A DNA stretch of 27,211 nucleotides, taken from JAYTQG01 sp043746815 (GTDB taxonomy: Bacteria; Actinomycetota; Thermoleophilia; Miltoncostaeales; Miltoncostaeaceae). Made by a program: the position numbers and the translations under genes. The notes beneath the pieces are model-generated. The model had not been told where the DNA came from. It was given only the letters and a program-made list of their open reading frames with translations, and made no database searches. Where the stretch lies: positions 1-27,211 of the forward strand of contig JAYTQG010000055.1 in NCBI GenBank assembly GCA_043746815.1. Direction: 5' to 3'. This document shows, piece after piece, positions 15,317 through 23,127 of this stretch (position 1 is its first letter; each line of letters starts with the position of its first letter).

Positions 15317-16335
15317 GCGCAGTCGGGGCAGCCCTCGAGCGCATCGTTGGGGGGATAAATCTCAGCCGCGAGCAGGCCGAGGGCGCGCTGAACGAGATTC
15401 TTGGCGGCGAGGTTGACCCCATCCAGATTGCGGGCTTTCTGGTGGCACTTCGCACAAAGGGCGAGACGGCCGACGAGATCGCCGGGATGGCAGCCGCGGT
15501 CCGCAGGGCCGCGACGCCCGTGACGAGTGCCCGCGGCCCCTTGGTGGACAGTTGCGGTTCGGGCGGAGGGCCGTCCACCTTCAACATCTCCACCGCGGTT
15601 GCGATCGTGGCGGCTGGTGCAGGTGCCCCGATGGCCAAGCACGGAAACCGCTCGGTGACCTCCGCCTGCGGGAGCGCTGACGTCCTCGAAGCGCTCGGCG
15701 TTCGGGTGGACCTCACTGCTGAGGCGGTTGGTCAGTGTCTCGACGAGGTTGGCCTCGCGTTCATGTTTGCGCCCAACCACCATCCAGCGTTCCGGCACGT
15801 CGGCCCAGTGCGCAAAGCCCTCGGCGTGCGGACGATTTTCAACCTGCTCGGTCCGCTGGCAAACCCGGCCGGTGCGCCGCGCCAGGTGATCGGTGTCTTC
15901 GACCCGGCCTACCTCGACCGGATCGGCGAGGCGTTGGCGGTGCTCGGTACTGAGCACGCCCTCGTGGTTGCGGCACGCGATGGAATGGACGAGATCTCGA
16001 CAACCACCCAGACGGATGCGATCGAGGTGATCGACGGCGCGCCGCGCCGACTGGTGATCGATCCTCTGGAGTATGGGATTGCGCCTGCACCGCCTGGTTC
16101 GCTCGCAGGTGGCGACCCAGCGGCGAACGCCGAAACCATTCGCGCCATCCTCGCGGGTGCGCCGGGCGCCCCGCGGGACATCGTGATCCTCAATGCCGCG
16201 GCGGTCCTGTGGCTCTCTGGACTTGCGAGCGATATTTCCGATGGGCTGGGTGTCGCGACGCAGAGCATCGACAGCGGACTCGCAGCGGAGACACTCGACA
16301 ACCTTGTTTCGACGACGCAACGCCTGGCGCTCTAG
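15313..16335 (+). CDS. trpD: Anthranilate phosphoribosyltransferase
   Basis: The 340-residue enzyme transfers phosphoribose from PRPP to anthranilate. The recognisable motifs are TFNISTAVAIVAAGAG, KHGNRSVTS (109-117), FAPNHHPAFRHVGPVRK, RTIFNLLGPLANP and the metal-binding GMDEIS. The PRPP loop, usually GTGGDG, reads GSGGGP (82-87), so the conserved Asp is Gly. The start is fixed by the ATGA overlap with trpG. The stop codon directly abuts the trpC ATG. The length is normal and the rest of the active site is intact, so an active enzyme is expected. Confidence 0.96.
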   Translation: MSAVGAALERIVGGINLSREQAEGALNEILGGEVDPIQIAGFLVALRTKGETADEIAGMAAAVRRAATPVTSARGPLVDSCGSGGGPSTFNISTAVAIVAAGAGAPMAKHGNRSVTSACGSADVLEALGVRVDLTAEAVGQCLDEVGLAFMFAPNHHPAFRHVGPVRKALGVRTIFNLLGPLANPAGAPRQVIGVFDPAYLDRIGEALAVLGTEHALVVAARDGMDEISTTTQTDAIEVIDGAPRRLVIDPLEYGIAPAPPGSLAGGDPAANAETIRAILAGAPGAPRDIVILNAAAVLWLSGLASDISDGLGVATQSIDSGLAAETLDNLVSTTQRLAL

Positions 16336-17112
16336 ATGGCCACGTTCCTCGAAACGGTCGTGGACCGGACGCGCAAGGACTTGGAAGCGCGCAAGCACAA
16401 TCTCTCGGAAGCGGCCCTCGAGGCCAGTGTCGACGGCCCCCGCCGCGAGCGCCCCTTCTCCGAAGCGTTGATTGCCGAAGGGATTTCCTTGATTGCGGAG
16501 ATGAAGCGGGCAAGCCCGTCTCGCGGCCCAATTCGTCCCGGTGCTGAGGTCGCTGAAATCGTTTCCGCGTATGAGGCGTCCGGTGCTCGGGCGGCGTCAA
16601 TCCTGACCGAACCGCACTGGTTCGGCGGTACCTTGGACGACCTCACGGCCGCCCGGGCGGCCTGCCGCCTGCCGTTACTGCGCAAAGATTTCATCGTCGA
16701 GCGCTATCAGCTATTGGAGGCGCGAAAGGCAGGCGCCGATGCGGTGCTCCTCATCGTGGCAGCCCTCGACCATGGTGATCTCCAACGGTTACTTGCCGAA
16801 GCGGGTGACCTCGGCATGGATGCTCTCGTGGAAGTTCACGACGAGGAAGACCTCGAAATCGCGATCGGATGCGGCGCCGAGGTGATCGGCATCAACAACC
16901 GGGACCTCAAAAAACTTGAGGTTGATGTCGAGACCACCTACCGCCTTCTCGCCGACATCCCCGCGGGCACCGTCGTCGTCGCCGAGTCCGGCATCGTTCA
17001 CCGTGACCAAGTGCGAGACCTGGAAGACGCGGGTGTCGACGCGATCCTCGTTGGTGAGGCCATCATGGGTGCCGAGAATCCCGGGCTGGCCATCGAAACC
17101 CTCATGGGGTAG
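16336..17112 (+). CDS. trpC: Indole-3-glycerol phosphate synthase
   Basis: The 258-residue (beta/alpha)8 enzyme closes the indole ring of CdRP to indole-3-glycerol phosphate. Conserved motifs are LIAEMKRASPSRG with the active-site lysine, LLRKDFIVERYQ, GINNRDLKKLEVD, VVAESGI and LVGEAIMG at the phosphate-binding end. The length is typical of the monofunctional form. The ATG follows the trpD stop with no spacing. trpF, trpB and trpA do not follow, so the last steps must be encoded elsewhere. Confidence 0.97.
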   Translation: MATFLETVVDRTRKDLEARKHNLSEAALEASVDGPRRERPFSEALIAEGISLIAEMKRASPSRGPIRPGAEVAEIVSAYEASGARAASILTEPHWFGGTLDDLTAARAACRLPLLRKDFIVERYQLLEARKAGADAVLLIVAALDHGDLQRLLAEAGDLGMDALVEVHDEEDLEIAIGCGAEVIGINNRDLKKLEVDVETTYRLLADIPAGTVVVAESGIVHRDQVRDLEDAGVDAILVGEAIMGAENPGLAIETLMG

Positions 17113-17114
17113 TA

Positions 17115-17176
17115 GGGGCAGACCCCCTTGACATCCGCGAAGCGGAGAAAAAGGGGTCAGACCCGGGTCAGACCCC
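17115..17176. repeat. Palindromic GGGGTCAGACCCC element (REP/MITE-like), possible terminator
   Basis: Three copies of a GGGGTCAGACCCC-type palindrome occur here. A one-base-short copy (GGGGCAGACCCC) is at 17115-17126, and two fused copies fill 17153-17176. Between them is the perfect hairpin TCCGC-GAA-GCGGA (17134-17146). The outer copies can also pair with each other (CCCCCTT with AAGGGG). The element directly follows trpC, so it may act as a transcription terminator. Its form resembles REP or MITE sequences that I recall near REP-associated transposases. No transposase is present in the window. Confidence 0.65.
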
Positions 17177-17478
17177 AAAATGGGGTGGATTTAAAGGCTC
17201 TCCCCCGAATGGGTGAAATCGGAGAAGTCGACACCACCATCTTCTCCGCCCCAACGCCTTCGCTTCGTCCTGGGATGGCCAGATTGAGAAGCGCGCAGGA
17301 GCGCCGGGCGAGCTGACGAAGGTCTCAGAGCGGCGGAATCCTTCACGGGGTGTGCGATCCGCGGTCTGGGGGTAAAGCAATTGTCATGGCGCGATGATGG
17401 CCCGCGACGAGGGGTGTTCCGCCGTACACACTTGCCACGAAGCACACCACGTCATGCGAGGAACGAGGGGGGCGGGAC
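17177..17478. other. Non-coding stretch before the beta-helix gene
   Basis: I see no convincing gene in these 302 bases. Short open frames on both strands have arginine/serine/proline-rich compositions typical of GC-rich shadow frames. GCGGA and TCCGC at 17333-17337 and 17358-17362 could form a stem. A purine-rich ribosome-binding site (GAGGGGGGCGGG) ends the stretch just before the ATG at 17479. No promoter with two good boxes was found. Confidence 0.5.
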
Positions 17479-19425
17479 ATGCGCGCGACCAGAGGTATCG
17501 GAGTTGGCATCCTGTTGGCACTGGCCGGGTCGGGGGTCGCTTCAGCGGCCGATCCCGGTCCGGGGAAGGTGCAAGTTCGTAACGAACTGGGCGTCGCAGT
17601 CGGGGCGGACATTGCTGGAGTTGACGGGTTGGAACTTGCCGTCGAACGGATCAAGACGGGGGCGTTGGCCCGTGCAGATGCAACGAAGCCCTGGAGCGTT
17701 GTCGTCGGAGCGGGGACCTATGGCGACGCGCTGATCAACGTTCCAAACATTGCCGTCGCCCCAGAACCGGGCGCGGCGGTCGTGGTTACTGGAATCGGTG
17801 GCGCTGACAACACCGCAAAGGGATGCATTGACGTGACCCGCGGTGGCGTCACGATCGAGGCGATCACCTGTCGTGGTCAGGCTGGAAACGGCATCCAGGC
17901 CAGCATTCCGTTTAGCGAGGCGGGGGTCACGCTGCGCAACATCACGGTGGAGCAGGTTACGGCGAACGCAATCGAGATCACCGGTGGTCAGGGCGCGCTC
18001 ATCGTGAATCCAACCATTACGGCCGCTGGGAACGATGGAATCAGCTTCATTCGCGCGAACGGTCCTGGGCCGTACCGCGTGGAGGGTGGCCTTATTCGCC
18101 AGAGTAAGAACGACGGCATCGACCTCCATGACGACACCCGAAACGTCCAGATCGTCGGGACAACCCTTGAGGCAAACACCGCCGACGGCATTCGCAGCGA
18201 GGACGCCGGAAATGCGGACCTCGTCGTCGACCAAGTGCACCTGAACCGCAACGGGAACGGCCTCTCGTTTGGAGGCGGGGCCCTGCGACAGGCGATCACG
18301 AACTCGGACGTCAGCGGGAGCGTTGGGAACGGCATTGTCTTAGGTGCCGGTACGGGTATCCAGGTGCGAAACATTCGCTTCGATGGCTCAAACGTCGGCG
18401 GCGACCTGCGCTTTTCGAACGACTCGCGTGCAGGTGGCGTCTACGACGGACTCACCTTCATCGATACGCCAATGTCCCTCCCTGGCGAGCCGAAGGGCGT
18501 TGTCATCACCGGCGCCACTGCCGCGCAACGCGCCACCCTGCTTCCGGTTCCGGCGAACTTCGTCGGGTTGAACCGCATCGTTCGCGTGCGAGACATCGAT
18601 TCCAAGGCCTCCAGCGCCGTCACGCTGCGCTACAGCTTCGCCCCCGGTGAGCTCGCGGCGACACGCACCGGCTCCGTTCAGGTCTACGAGGATGATCGCC
18701 CCGCGAACGGCAACGTCTGGCAGCTCGTGCCCGGAACAGTCGTCGACCCCGCCGGGCCGGTGCAGGTAACGCTCTCCGATTCCCAGATCGCATCTGGCTC
18801 CGACACGCGCTTTGCGACCTACGCGCCGCTTGGAACGGTCAACCAGCCGCCCGCGCTCCGCCTCATTTCGCCTGGAAACGGCCAGGTGACCGCAGGACGA
18901 AAGGTCCTGGTGCGGGTTGGCGTCAGCGATGACGAACCCCTGCCCGCTGGTCAGCCTGTGCTCACGATCGACGGCCGACCCGTTGCTGGCGGCAAGGTGG
19001 GCGATGGCATCGGAAGTTGGTTGACGCCTGCGATCACACTCGGCCAGCATTCCGCGAGCGTGGTTGTCTCGGACACTCGCGGGCTGCAAGCGAAGGCCGA
19101 CTGGGTCTTCACGGTCGTAAACGGCCGGCCGGACGCCATTGTGGCTGGCGCGGTTCCCGCACCGGGCGACACAATCGTCGAGCGTCCATTCACAACGATC
19201 CGGGTTGCCCTGCGTGATGACCTCCCGCCGAAGCTCCTGCGCCTCAGGATGCGTGTGGACGGCCAGCGTGTGAAGGTCACCAACCGCCGCGGGTACGCCG
19301 TTGCGCGCCTCGTCGGACTGGACCGCGGCAACCACCGCGTCATCATCACGGTGTTTGACCGAGCTGGACTTGGGAAGCAGCGTGGATGGCAGTTCCGGGT
19401 TGGAAAGCCGATTAGGTCCGTCTGA
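17479..19425 (+). CDS. Secreted right-handed parallel beta-helix protein with two C-terminal Ig-like modules
   Basis: The 648-residue protein has a signal peptide (1-23, cleavage near ASAAD). Residues about 65-330 form a pectate-lyase-like parallel beta-helix with recurring turns such as NAIEITGG, NDGISF, NDGIDLHD, ADGIRSE, GNGLSFGG and GNGIVLGAG. After a beta-rich segment (about 350-450) come two related Ig-like modules (about 456-547 and 560-643), each ending in a Asp-x-x-Gly then Trp-x-Phe pattern. Cys116 and Cys131 may form a disulfide. The protein is probably exported or surface-bound. Binding or cleavage of a polysaccharide is possible, but no catalytic set is evident. It is followed after 28 bases by a TlpA-like gene, which may help its oxidative folding. 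Confidence 0.88.
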   Translation: MRATRGIGVGILLALAGSGVASAADPGPGKVQVRNELGVAVGADIAGVDGLELAVERIKTGALARADATKPWSVVVGAGTYGDALINVPNIAVAPEPGAAVVVTGIGGADNTAKGCIDVTRGGVTIEAITCRGQAGNGIQASIPFSEAGVTLRNITVEQVTANAIEITGGQGALIVNPTITAAGNDGISFIRANGPGPYRVEGGLIRQSKNDGIDLHDDTRNVQIVGTTLEANTADGIRSEDAGNADLVVDQVHLNRNGNGLSFGGGALRQAITNSDVSGSVGNGIVLGAGTGIQVRNIRFDGSNVGGDLRFSNDSRAGGVYDGLTFIDTPMSLPGEPKGVVITGATAAQRATLLPVPANFVGLNRIVRVRDIDSKASSAVTLRYSFAPGELAATRTGSVQVYEDDRPANGNVWQLVPGTVVDPAGPVQVTLSDSQIASGSDTRFATYAPLGTVNQPPALRLISPGNGQVTAGRKVLVRVGVSDDEPLPAGQPVLTIDGRPVAGGKVGDGIGSWLTPAITLGQHSASVVVSDTRGLQAKADWVFTVVNGRPDAIVAGAVPAPGDTIVERPFTTIRVALRDDLPPKLLRLRMRVDGQRVKVTNRRGYAVARLVGLDRGNHRVIITVFDRAGLGKQRGWQFRVGKPIRSV

Positions 19426-19453
19426 CAGGTCCGGGCTCCGGCATCATGGTGAC

Positions 19454-20065
19454 ATGACCCCTTCGCCGGAGCCCGACCCCCTCGTTCCCGAGCCCCCTCG
19501 CCGTCGTCGAGCAATGATCGCCAGCGTGGTCGGGGCACTGTCGCTGCTGATGACGCTTCTCGTGGTCGGTCTGGTGCGTGGACAGGTCAACGTCAGCGGC
19601 AACGTCCTCGTCCCCGAGGCCCAGCGGTCCGATGCCGGACCGCTCGTACTTCCGCTGCTGAGCGATGGTCCACTCGGCAAGGCTGGCACTGACATTGACC
19701 TTGCCAAGTTCCGTGGTCGACCGGTGATCTTGAACTTCTGGGCGTCCTGGTGCACCGGCTGCCGTGAAGAGTCCGACACGTTGAATGCCCTCGCCGTGTC
19801 CGCGGGGAAGCAGGGAGTCGTTACGCTCGGGGTGAACACCCGCGACGTGCGCGACTACGCGGTGGCGTTCGCACGCGAGCAGAAGATGCCCTTCGCCTCG
19901 GTACGCGACCGCTCAAACGAGGTGTCCGATCGCTACTCGGTGGCCAAATATCCTGAGACGTTCGTGATCGACCGGAAGGGGCGAATCGCCGCTCATATCC
20001 TCGGGCCGATCAATGACCCGCAGCTTGGGGCCCTGGTTGTCAACGCCGTGGAGGCGGTGCTGTGA
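19454..20065 (+). CDS. TlpA/CcmG-like membrane-anchored thioredoxin
   Basis: The 203-residue protein has a cytoplasmic Pro/Arg-rich tail (1-19), a transmembrane anchor (about 21-42) and an extracytoplasmic thioredoxin fold. The redox centre is WASWCTGC, with Cys100 and Cys103. Motifs typical of the TlpA/ResA/CcmG group follow, including FRGRPVILNFW and YPETFVIDRKGRI with the cis-proline. Such proteins reduce apocytochrome c or other exported thiols. The overlap (GTGA) with a CcmH gene supports a role in cytochrome c maturation. The ATG at 19454 is chosen because earlier in-frame sequence lies within the preceding gene. Confidence 0.92.
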   Translation: MTPSPEPDPLVPEPPRRRRAMIASVVGALSLLMTLLVVGLVRGQVNVSGNVLVPEAQRSDAGPLVLPLLSDGPLGKAGTDIDLAKFRGRPVILNFWASWCTGCREESDTLNALAVSAGKQGVVTLGVNTRDVRDYAVAFAREQKMPFASVRDRSNEVSDRYSVAKYPETFVIDRKGRIAAHILGPINDPQLGALVVNAVEAVL

Positions 20066-20508
20066 GTGGCCGTAGGTGGTGGGCGCTGGTGGCCACGCTG
20101 TGCCTACTTGTCCCAACCGGGGCACTGGGCCTGACCATCGACCAAGTCTCCCGGGACCTGCGTTGCCCCAGTTGCAACCTGCCGTTGAACGTCTCGGACT
20201 CCCAGGCTGCGCAACAGATGAAGGCGTTCATCGGGACCAAGATCGCCCTCGGGTGGGACAAGCAACGCATCGAGAACGCGATGGTTGACGACTTCGGACG
20301 CGATGTGCTCCTCAACCCGCCGAAAACCGGCTTTGACCTTATTGCCTGGGTGGTTCCCCCGGCGGTCGTGTTGGTCGGACTGGTCGCCATCGTCGGGGTG
20401 GCTCGTGGCTCGCGCCGTCCGAGCCGGATTGCTGTGACCGATGATCCCCCGCTGACGGACGACGAGCGAACGCGCCTTGACGCCCTTTTGACCGATCGCA
20501 CTACGTAA
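20062..20508 (+). CDS. Cytochrome c biogenesis protein CcmH/CycL family
   Basis: The 148-residue protein has an N-terminal signal or anchor (about 5-23), then the domain with the redox pair Cys35-Pro-Ser-Cys38 in LRCPSCNLPLNVSDS, and the family motif FGRDVLLNPPKTGFD. A C-terminal transmembrane segment spans about 92-117, with a short charged tail. CcmH reduces apocytochrome c before heme ligation, with CcmG as its partner. The GTG start overlaps the TlpA-like stop, so the pair is coupled. ccmA, B, C, E and F are not in the window. Confidence 0.93.
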   Translation: MSGRRWWALVATLCLLVPTGALGLTIDQVSRDLRCPSCNLPLNVSDSQAAQQMKAFIGTKIALGWDKQRIENAMVDDFGRDVLLNPPKTGFDLIAWVVPPAVVLVGLVAIVGVARGSRRPSRIAVTDDPPLTDDERTRLDALLTDRTT

Positions 20509-20547
20509 CGGTCGGCACGAACGAATGACGCCCTGGTAGCGAAGGTG

Positions 20548-20603
20548 TCACAATCTCGTCACAAGTAAGCAGTGAGGATGTCCGGGTACCCGGACGCGAG
20601 GAG
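20548..20603 (+). promoter_or_regulatory. Direct repeats, 16-bp palindrome and ribosome-binding site before CMD-family gene
   Basis: TCACAA occurs at 20548-20553 and 20559-20564, eleven bases apart, about one helical turn. The perfect 16-base palindrome GTCCGGGTACCCGGAC lies at 20580-20595. GAGGAG (20598-20603) is a strong ribosome-binding site nine bases before the ATG at 20613. The palindrome could be an operator or a 5' leader hairpin. The function is inferred from position only. Confidence 0.45.
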
Positions 20604-20612
20604 TTGAAAACC

Positions 20613-21005
20613 ATGGAACGCGACACAGATGACCGGCACGCACGTGGCCTGGACGCCCTGGCAGGGCTGACCGGTCGAGCCGCGGATGATGCCCTCGCCG
20701 GGCTTGGCGACCTGGGGCGATACATCGCCGAGTTCGCCTACGGCGACATTCACAGTCGCCCCGGACTGGCCCCGCGCGAGCGTCAGATCGCCACGATCGC
20801 GATGCTCACCGCAAAGGGTGGCTGCGAACGACAGCTTCGCCTGCACATCGAGGGAGCGCTCAACATCGGCATGAAGGTGCGCGAAGTCGAAGAGGTCATC
20901 ATCCACACGGTGCCCTACGCAGGCTTTCCCGGCGCCATCAATGCGGTCACCCTCTTGCGCGAGGTTGCCAGCGAGCGGGAGCGTCACCTGCGCGAGGTGG
21001 CGTAG
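20613..21005 (+). CDS. Carboxymuconolactone decarboxylase (CMD) family protein
   Basis: The 130-residue helical protein matches the CMD/AhpD-like fold. It contains RPGLAPRERQIATIAMLTAK, then HIEGALNIGMKVREVEEVII and the C-terminal YAGFPGAINAV, which is typical of the 4-carboxymuconolactone decarboxylase group. Only one cysteine (in GGCERQL) is seen, so the CxxC of AhpD peroxidases is absent. No aromatic-degradation genes are nearby, and the substrate is unknown. The ATG at 20613 is preferred because GAGGAG lies nine bases upstream. A TTG at 20604 is also in frame. The DUF72 gene follows after nine bases. Confidence 0.88.
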   Translation: MERDTDDRHARGLDALAGLTGRAADDALAGLGDLGRYIAEFAYGDIHSRPGLAPRERQIATIAMLTAKGGCERQLRLHIEGALNIGMKVREVEEVIIHTVPYAGFPGAINAVTLLREVASERERHLREVA

Positions 21006-21014
21006 CCTTGCGAT

Positions 21015-21911
21015 GTGAGCGACCGGGTGCGTATCGGGACAGCGTCCTGGACTGACCCGGAGTTCATCAAAGCGGGCTGGTACCCGCCCGGTGTCAAATC
21101 GGATGCCGCGGCGCGGCTTCGCTACTACGCGGAGCGCTTTTCGATGGTTGAGGTGAATGCCTCGTTCTACGCGCTGCCATGCGTGGCGACCACGACCGCA
21201 TGGGCCGAGCGGGTGCCAGAGGGCTTCCGTTTTCATGTGAAGGCGCATCAGGTGATCTCGGGGCACGTGTGTGACCCCGCTCGCCTCCCCGAAGTGCTTC
21301 GGGAGCTGCCTTTTCATGCGGATGCGCGTGGACGGATTCGCCGCCCCAGCCGCGAGCTTCGGGACGCCGTGATTGAGGCCCTACTCGAGGCGGTTGCACC
21401 CCTCGGTGACCTCCTCGGCGCGATTCTGGTTCAGCTGCCGCCATACGTGGAGTCCGGCGTGGACACACGGGCGGAACTTGACCGGATTCTCGGTCGCCTG
21501 GCGCCCGCCCAGATCGCCGTTGAGTTTCGTCACCGATCGTGGGTGGCACCGCACGAGCGAGAGGAGGCGGAGGAACTCCTGGCGCGCCACAGCGCGGCCT
21601 GGGTGTGCGTCGACGCACCCCGGATTGACTCGCCGAGCGCGATGCCGCCGTTTGTCACCGTCACCAGTGATGCACTTGCGTACGTCAGGATGCACGGGCG
21701 AAACGGCGACACCTGGCATGGCTCGAAGACCGTCGCGGAGCGCTTTGACCATGTCTACGAGGACGACGAACTCGCCGAGTGGTTGGACCCCGTGCTTGAA
21801 ATGGCTGAGCGGGCGCAGGAGGTGGCGGTTGTCTTCAACAATAATTCCAAGGACAACGCGCTCGTGTCAGCACACCGGTTTGGCGAACTCCTCGGGCTCC
21901 GTGGTCGCTAG
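21015..21911 (+). CDS. DUF72 domain-containing protein (YecE-like)
   Basis: The 298-residue protein is a TIM-barrel-like DUF72 member of unknown function. It has the hallmark start RIGTASWTDPEF, then YYAERFSMVEVNASFY, FRFHVKAHQVISG, LVQLPP, AVEFRHRSW, YVRMHGRN and the terminal VVFNNNSKDNAL. The length is typical. GTG at 21015 is the only sensible start, since the ATG at 21013 is followed directly by TGA. Its 3' end overlaps the following secreted-protein gene by 11 bases. No pathway can be assigned. Confidence 0.92.
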   Translation: MSDRVRIGTASWTDPEFIKAGWYPPGVKSDAAARLRYYAERFSMVEVNASFYALPCVATTTAWAERVPEGFRFHVKAHQVISGHVCDPARLPEVLRELPFHADARGRIRRPSRELRDAVIEALLEAVAPLGDLLGAILVQLPPYVESGVDTRAELDRILGRLAPAQIAVEFRHRSWVAPHEREEAEELLARHSAAWVCVDAPRIDSPSAMPPFVTVTSDALAYVRMHGRNGDTWHGSKTVAERFDHVYEDDELAEWLDPVLEMAERAQEVAVVFNNNSKDNALVSAHRFGELLGLRGR

Positions 21912-23127
21912 CCGACTCCTCACCGCGGTCACCATCGTCCTGGGTGGAGTCAGCTTCGCCACGGCCACCGGGCAGGGACGCGCGCTTGACTACCTCGCCG
22001 CCCATCAGGACCCCACGACGGGGGGCTACAGCTCTGGGGATCGCGGTGACACTCGCGTGCAGAGTGCATACACGCAGTGGGTGGCGATCGCCGTCGCCGC
22101 GGCGGCGGAGGACGCGAGCGCCTGGAGCGCGGGTACGGCGTCGCTGCGCCAGGCGGTCGCCGCGAGCGTAGGACGGGCGACCGCCACGGGGGACCTTCTG
22201 CGCGGGACCCTCGCAGTGGCCTTGAGCGGTGGCGATCCACGTGCGACCGCAGGACGAAACTTGGTGGCTGAAATCCTCGCCCGCCAGGCGGCCGAGGGTG
22301 GCCTTGGCCCCGCCACCGGTGACGCTGTTTGGGCGATCCTTGCGCTCCGCGCCGCGGGCGGGGCGGATGTCGAGCCAGCAATTCAGGCGGCTGCTGCGGG
22401 GCTCGTCCAACGCCAAGCACCCGATGGCGGGTGGCGGTCGGATCCCGGCCAGCCGAGGACCGACGCGATTGCAACGGCCGCCGCGATCCAGGGGCTGGTG
22501 GCCTCGGGGATGTCAACCGGCAGCCCAGAACTGAAACGCGCGGCGACGGCGCTTCGCGCATTCCAACGCGCCGATGGGGGGTTCGGTGCCAGCGTCGGGG
22601 AGGCCTCCGACGCGCTCACCACTGCCTGGGCGACGACTGCCCTTCGGTCCCTCGGGCGCGACCCGGCGGCAGTGCCGTGGAACCGGGGCGGGGGACCTGC
22701 TGCCTACCTACTCGCCCTTCAACAGGCGGACGGTCGTATGGCATACCGCCCGGGGCAGGAGGCAGCTCCTGTGTGGACATCGGCGCTCGCCAGCATCGCC
22801 CTCGCGGCGCGCCCGCTGCCGGTGCTCGCCCCCCGAGGGGTCGCGGCTAACCATGGCCCACGGATTGTCGCTCGGCGACCCGCGCCCGGTGGTTCCGGTC
22901 GGGGTGCGGTCATCATCCGGTACCGAGATCACGCTGGTGGGACCGGCGTCGATCCGGCGAGTGTCCGTATCCGTATCGACGGGCGCGACCAGACCGCAAA
23001 CGCCGCCGTCACCGCATTCTCGCTCTCGCTGACGGTTCCTAGTGCGGGGCGTCACACGATTCGAGTGGACCTCGCGGACCGTGCCGGAAACCGGCGGACG
23101 TCCGCTTGGCAGGTCACTGTCGAGTAA
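21901..23127 (+). CDS. Secreted alpha/alpha-toroid (prenyltransferase/squalene-oxidase repeat) protein with C-terminal Ig-like module
   Basis: The 408-residue protein begins with GTG inside the end of the DUF72 gene. A signal peptide spans about 1-24. Residues about 25-305 carry repeats of the terpenoid-cyclase/prenyltransferase toroid fold, such as LVQRQAPDGGW (168-178), FQRADGGFG and LLALQQADGRM. The DxDD/DCTAE acid motifs of real cyclases were not seen. After a Pro/Gly-rich linker, residues about 320-408 form an Ig-like module (RIRIDGR then DLADRAG then AWQVTVE) similar to the two modules of the beta-helix protein at 17479. It is probably an exported binding protein rather than an enzyme. 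Longer frames upstream run through the DUF72 gene and are rejected. Confidence 0.82.
   Translation: MVASRLLTAVTIVLGGVSFATATGQGRALDYLAAHQDPTTGGYSSGDRGDTRVQSAYTQWVAIAVAAAAEDASAWSAGTASLRQAVAASVGRATATGDLLRGTLAVALSGGDPRATAGRNLVAEILARQAAEGGLGPATGDAVWAILALRAAGGADVEPAIQAAAAGLVQRQAPDGGWRSDPGQPRTDAIATAAAIQGLVASGMSTGSPELKRAATALRAFQRADGGFGASVGEASDALTTAWATTALRSLGRDPAAVPWNRGGGPAAYLLALQQADGRMAYRPGQEAAPVWTSALASIALAARPLPVLAPRGVAANHGPRIVARRPAPGGSGRGAVIIRYRDHAGGTGVDPASVRIRIDGRDQTANAAVTAFSLSLTVPSAGRHTIRVDLADRAGNRRTSAWQVTVE

Noticed and set aside
15127..16398. A 423-codon minus-strand open frame over trpG, trpD and trpC
   Set aside because: It is antisense to conserved tryptophan genes and has no domain features.
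17290..17400. A resemblance to a cyclic-di-AMP (ydaO) riboswitch, from GTCAGCTCGCCCGGCG on the minus strand
   Set aside because: Only one short block resembles the consensus, the other conserved blocks are missing, and the strand points away from any gene start.
17191..17445. A small minus-strand open frame in the gap before the beta-helix gene
   Set aside because: It has no recognisable domain or ribosome-binding site, and its Arg/Ser/Pro-rich composition looks non-coding.
21373..21900. A possible N-terminal extension of the toroid protein through the DUF72 gene
   Set aside because: The extension is an out-of-frame reading of a conserved DUF72 gene. The signal peptide starts at the GTG at 21901.
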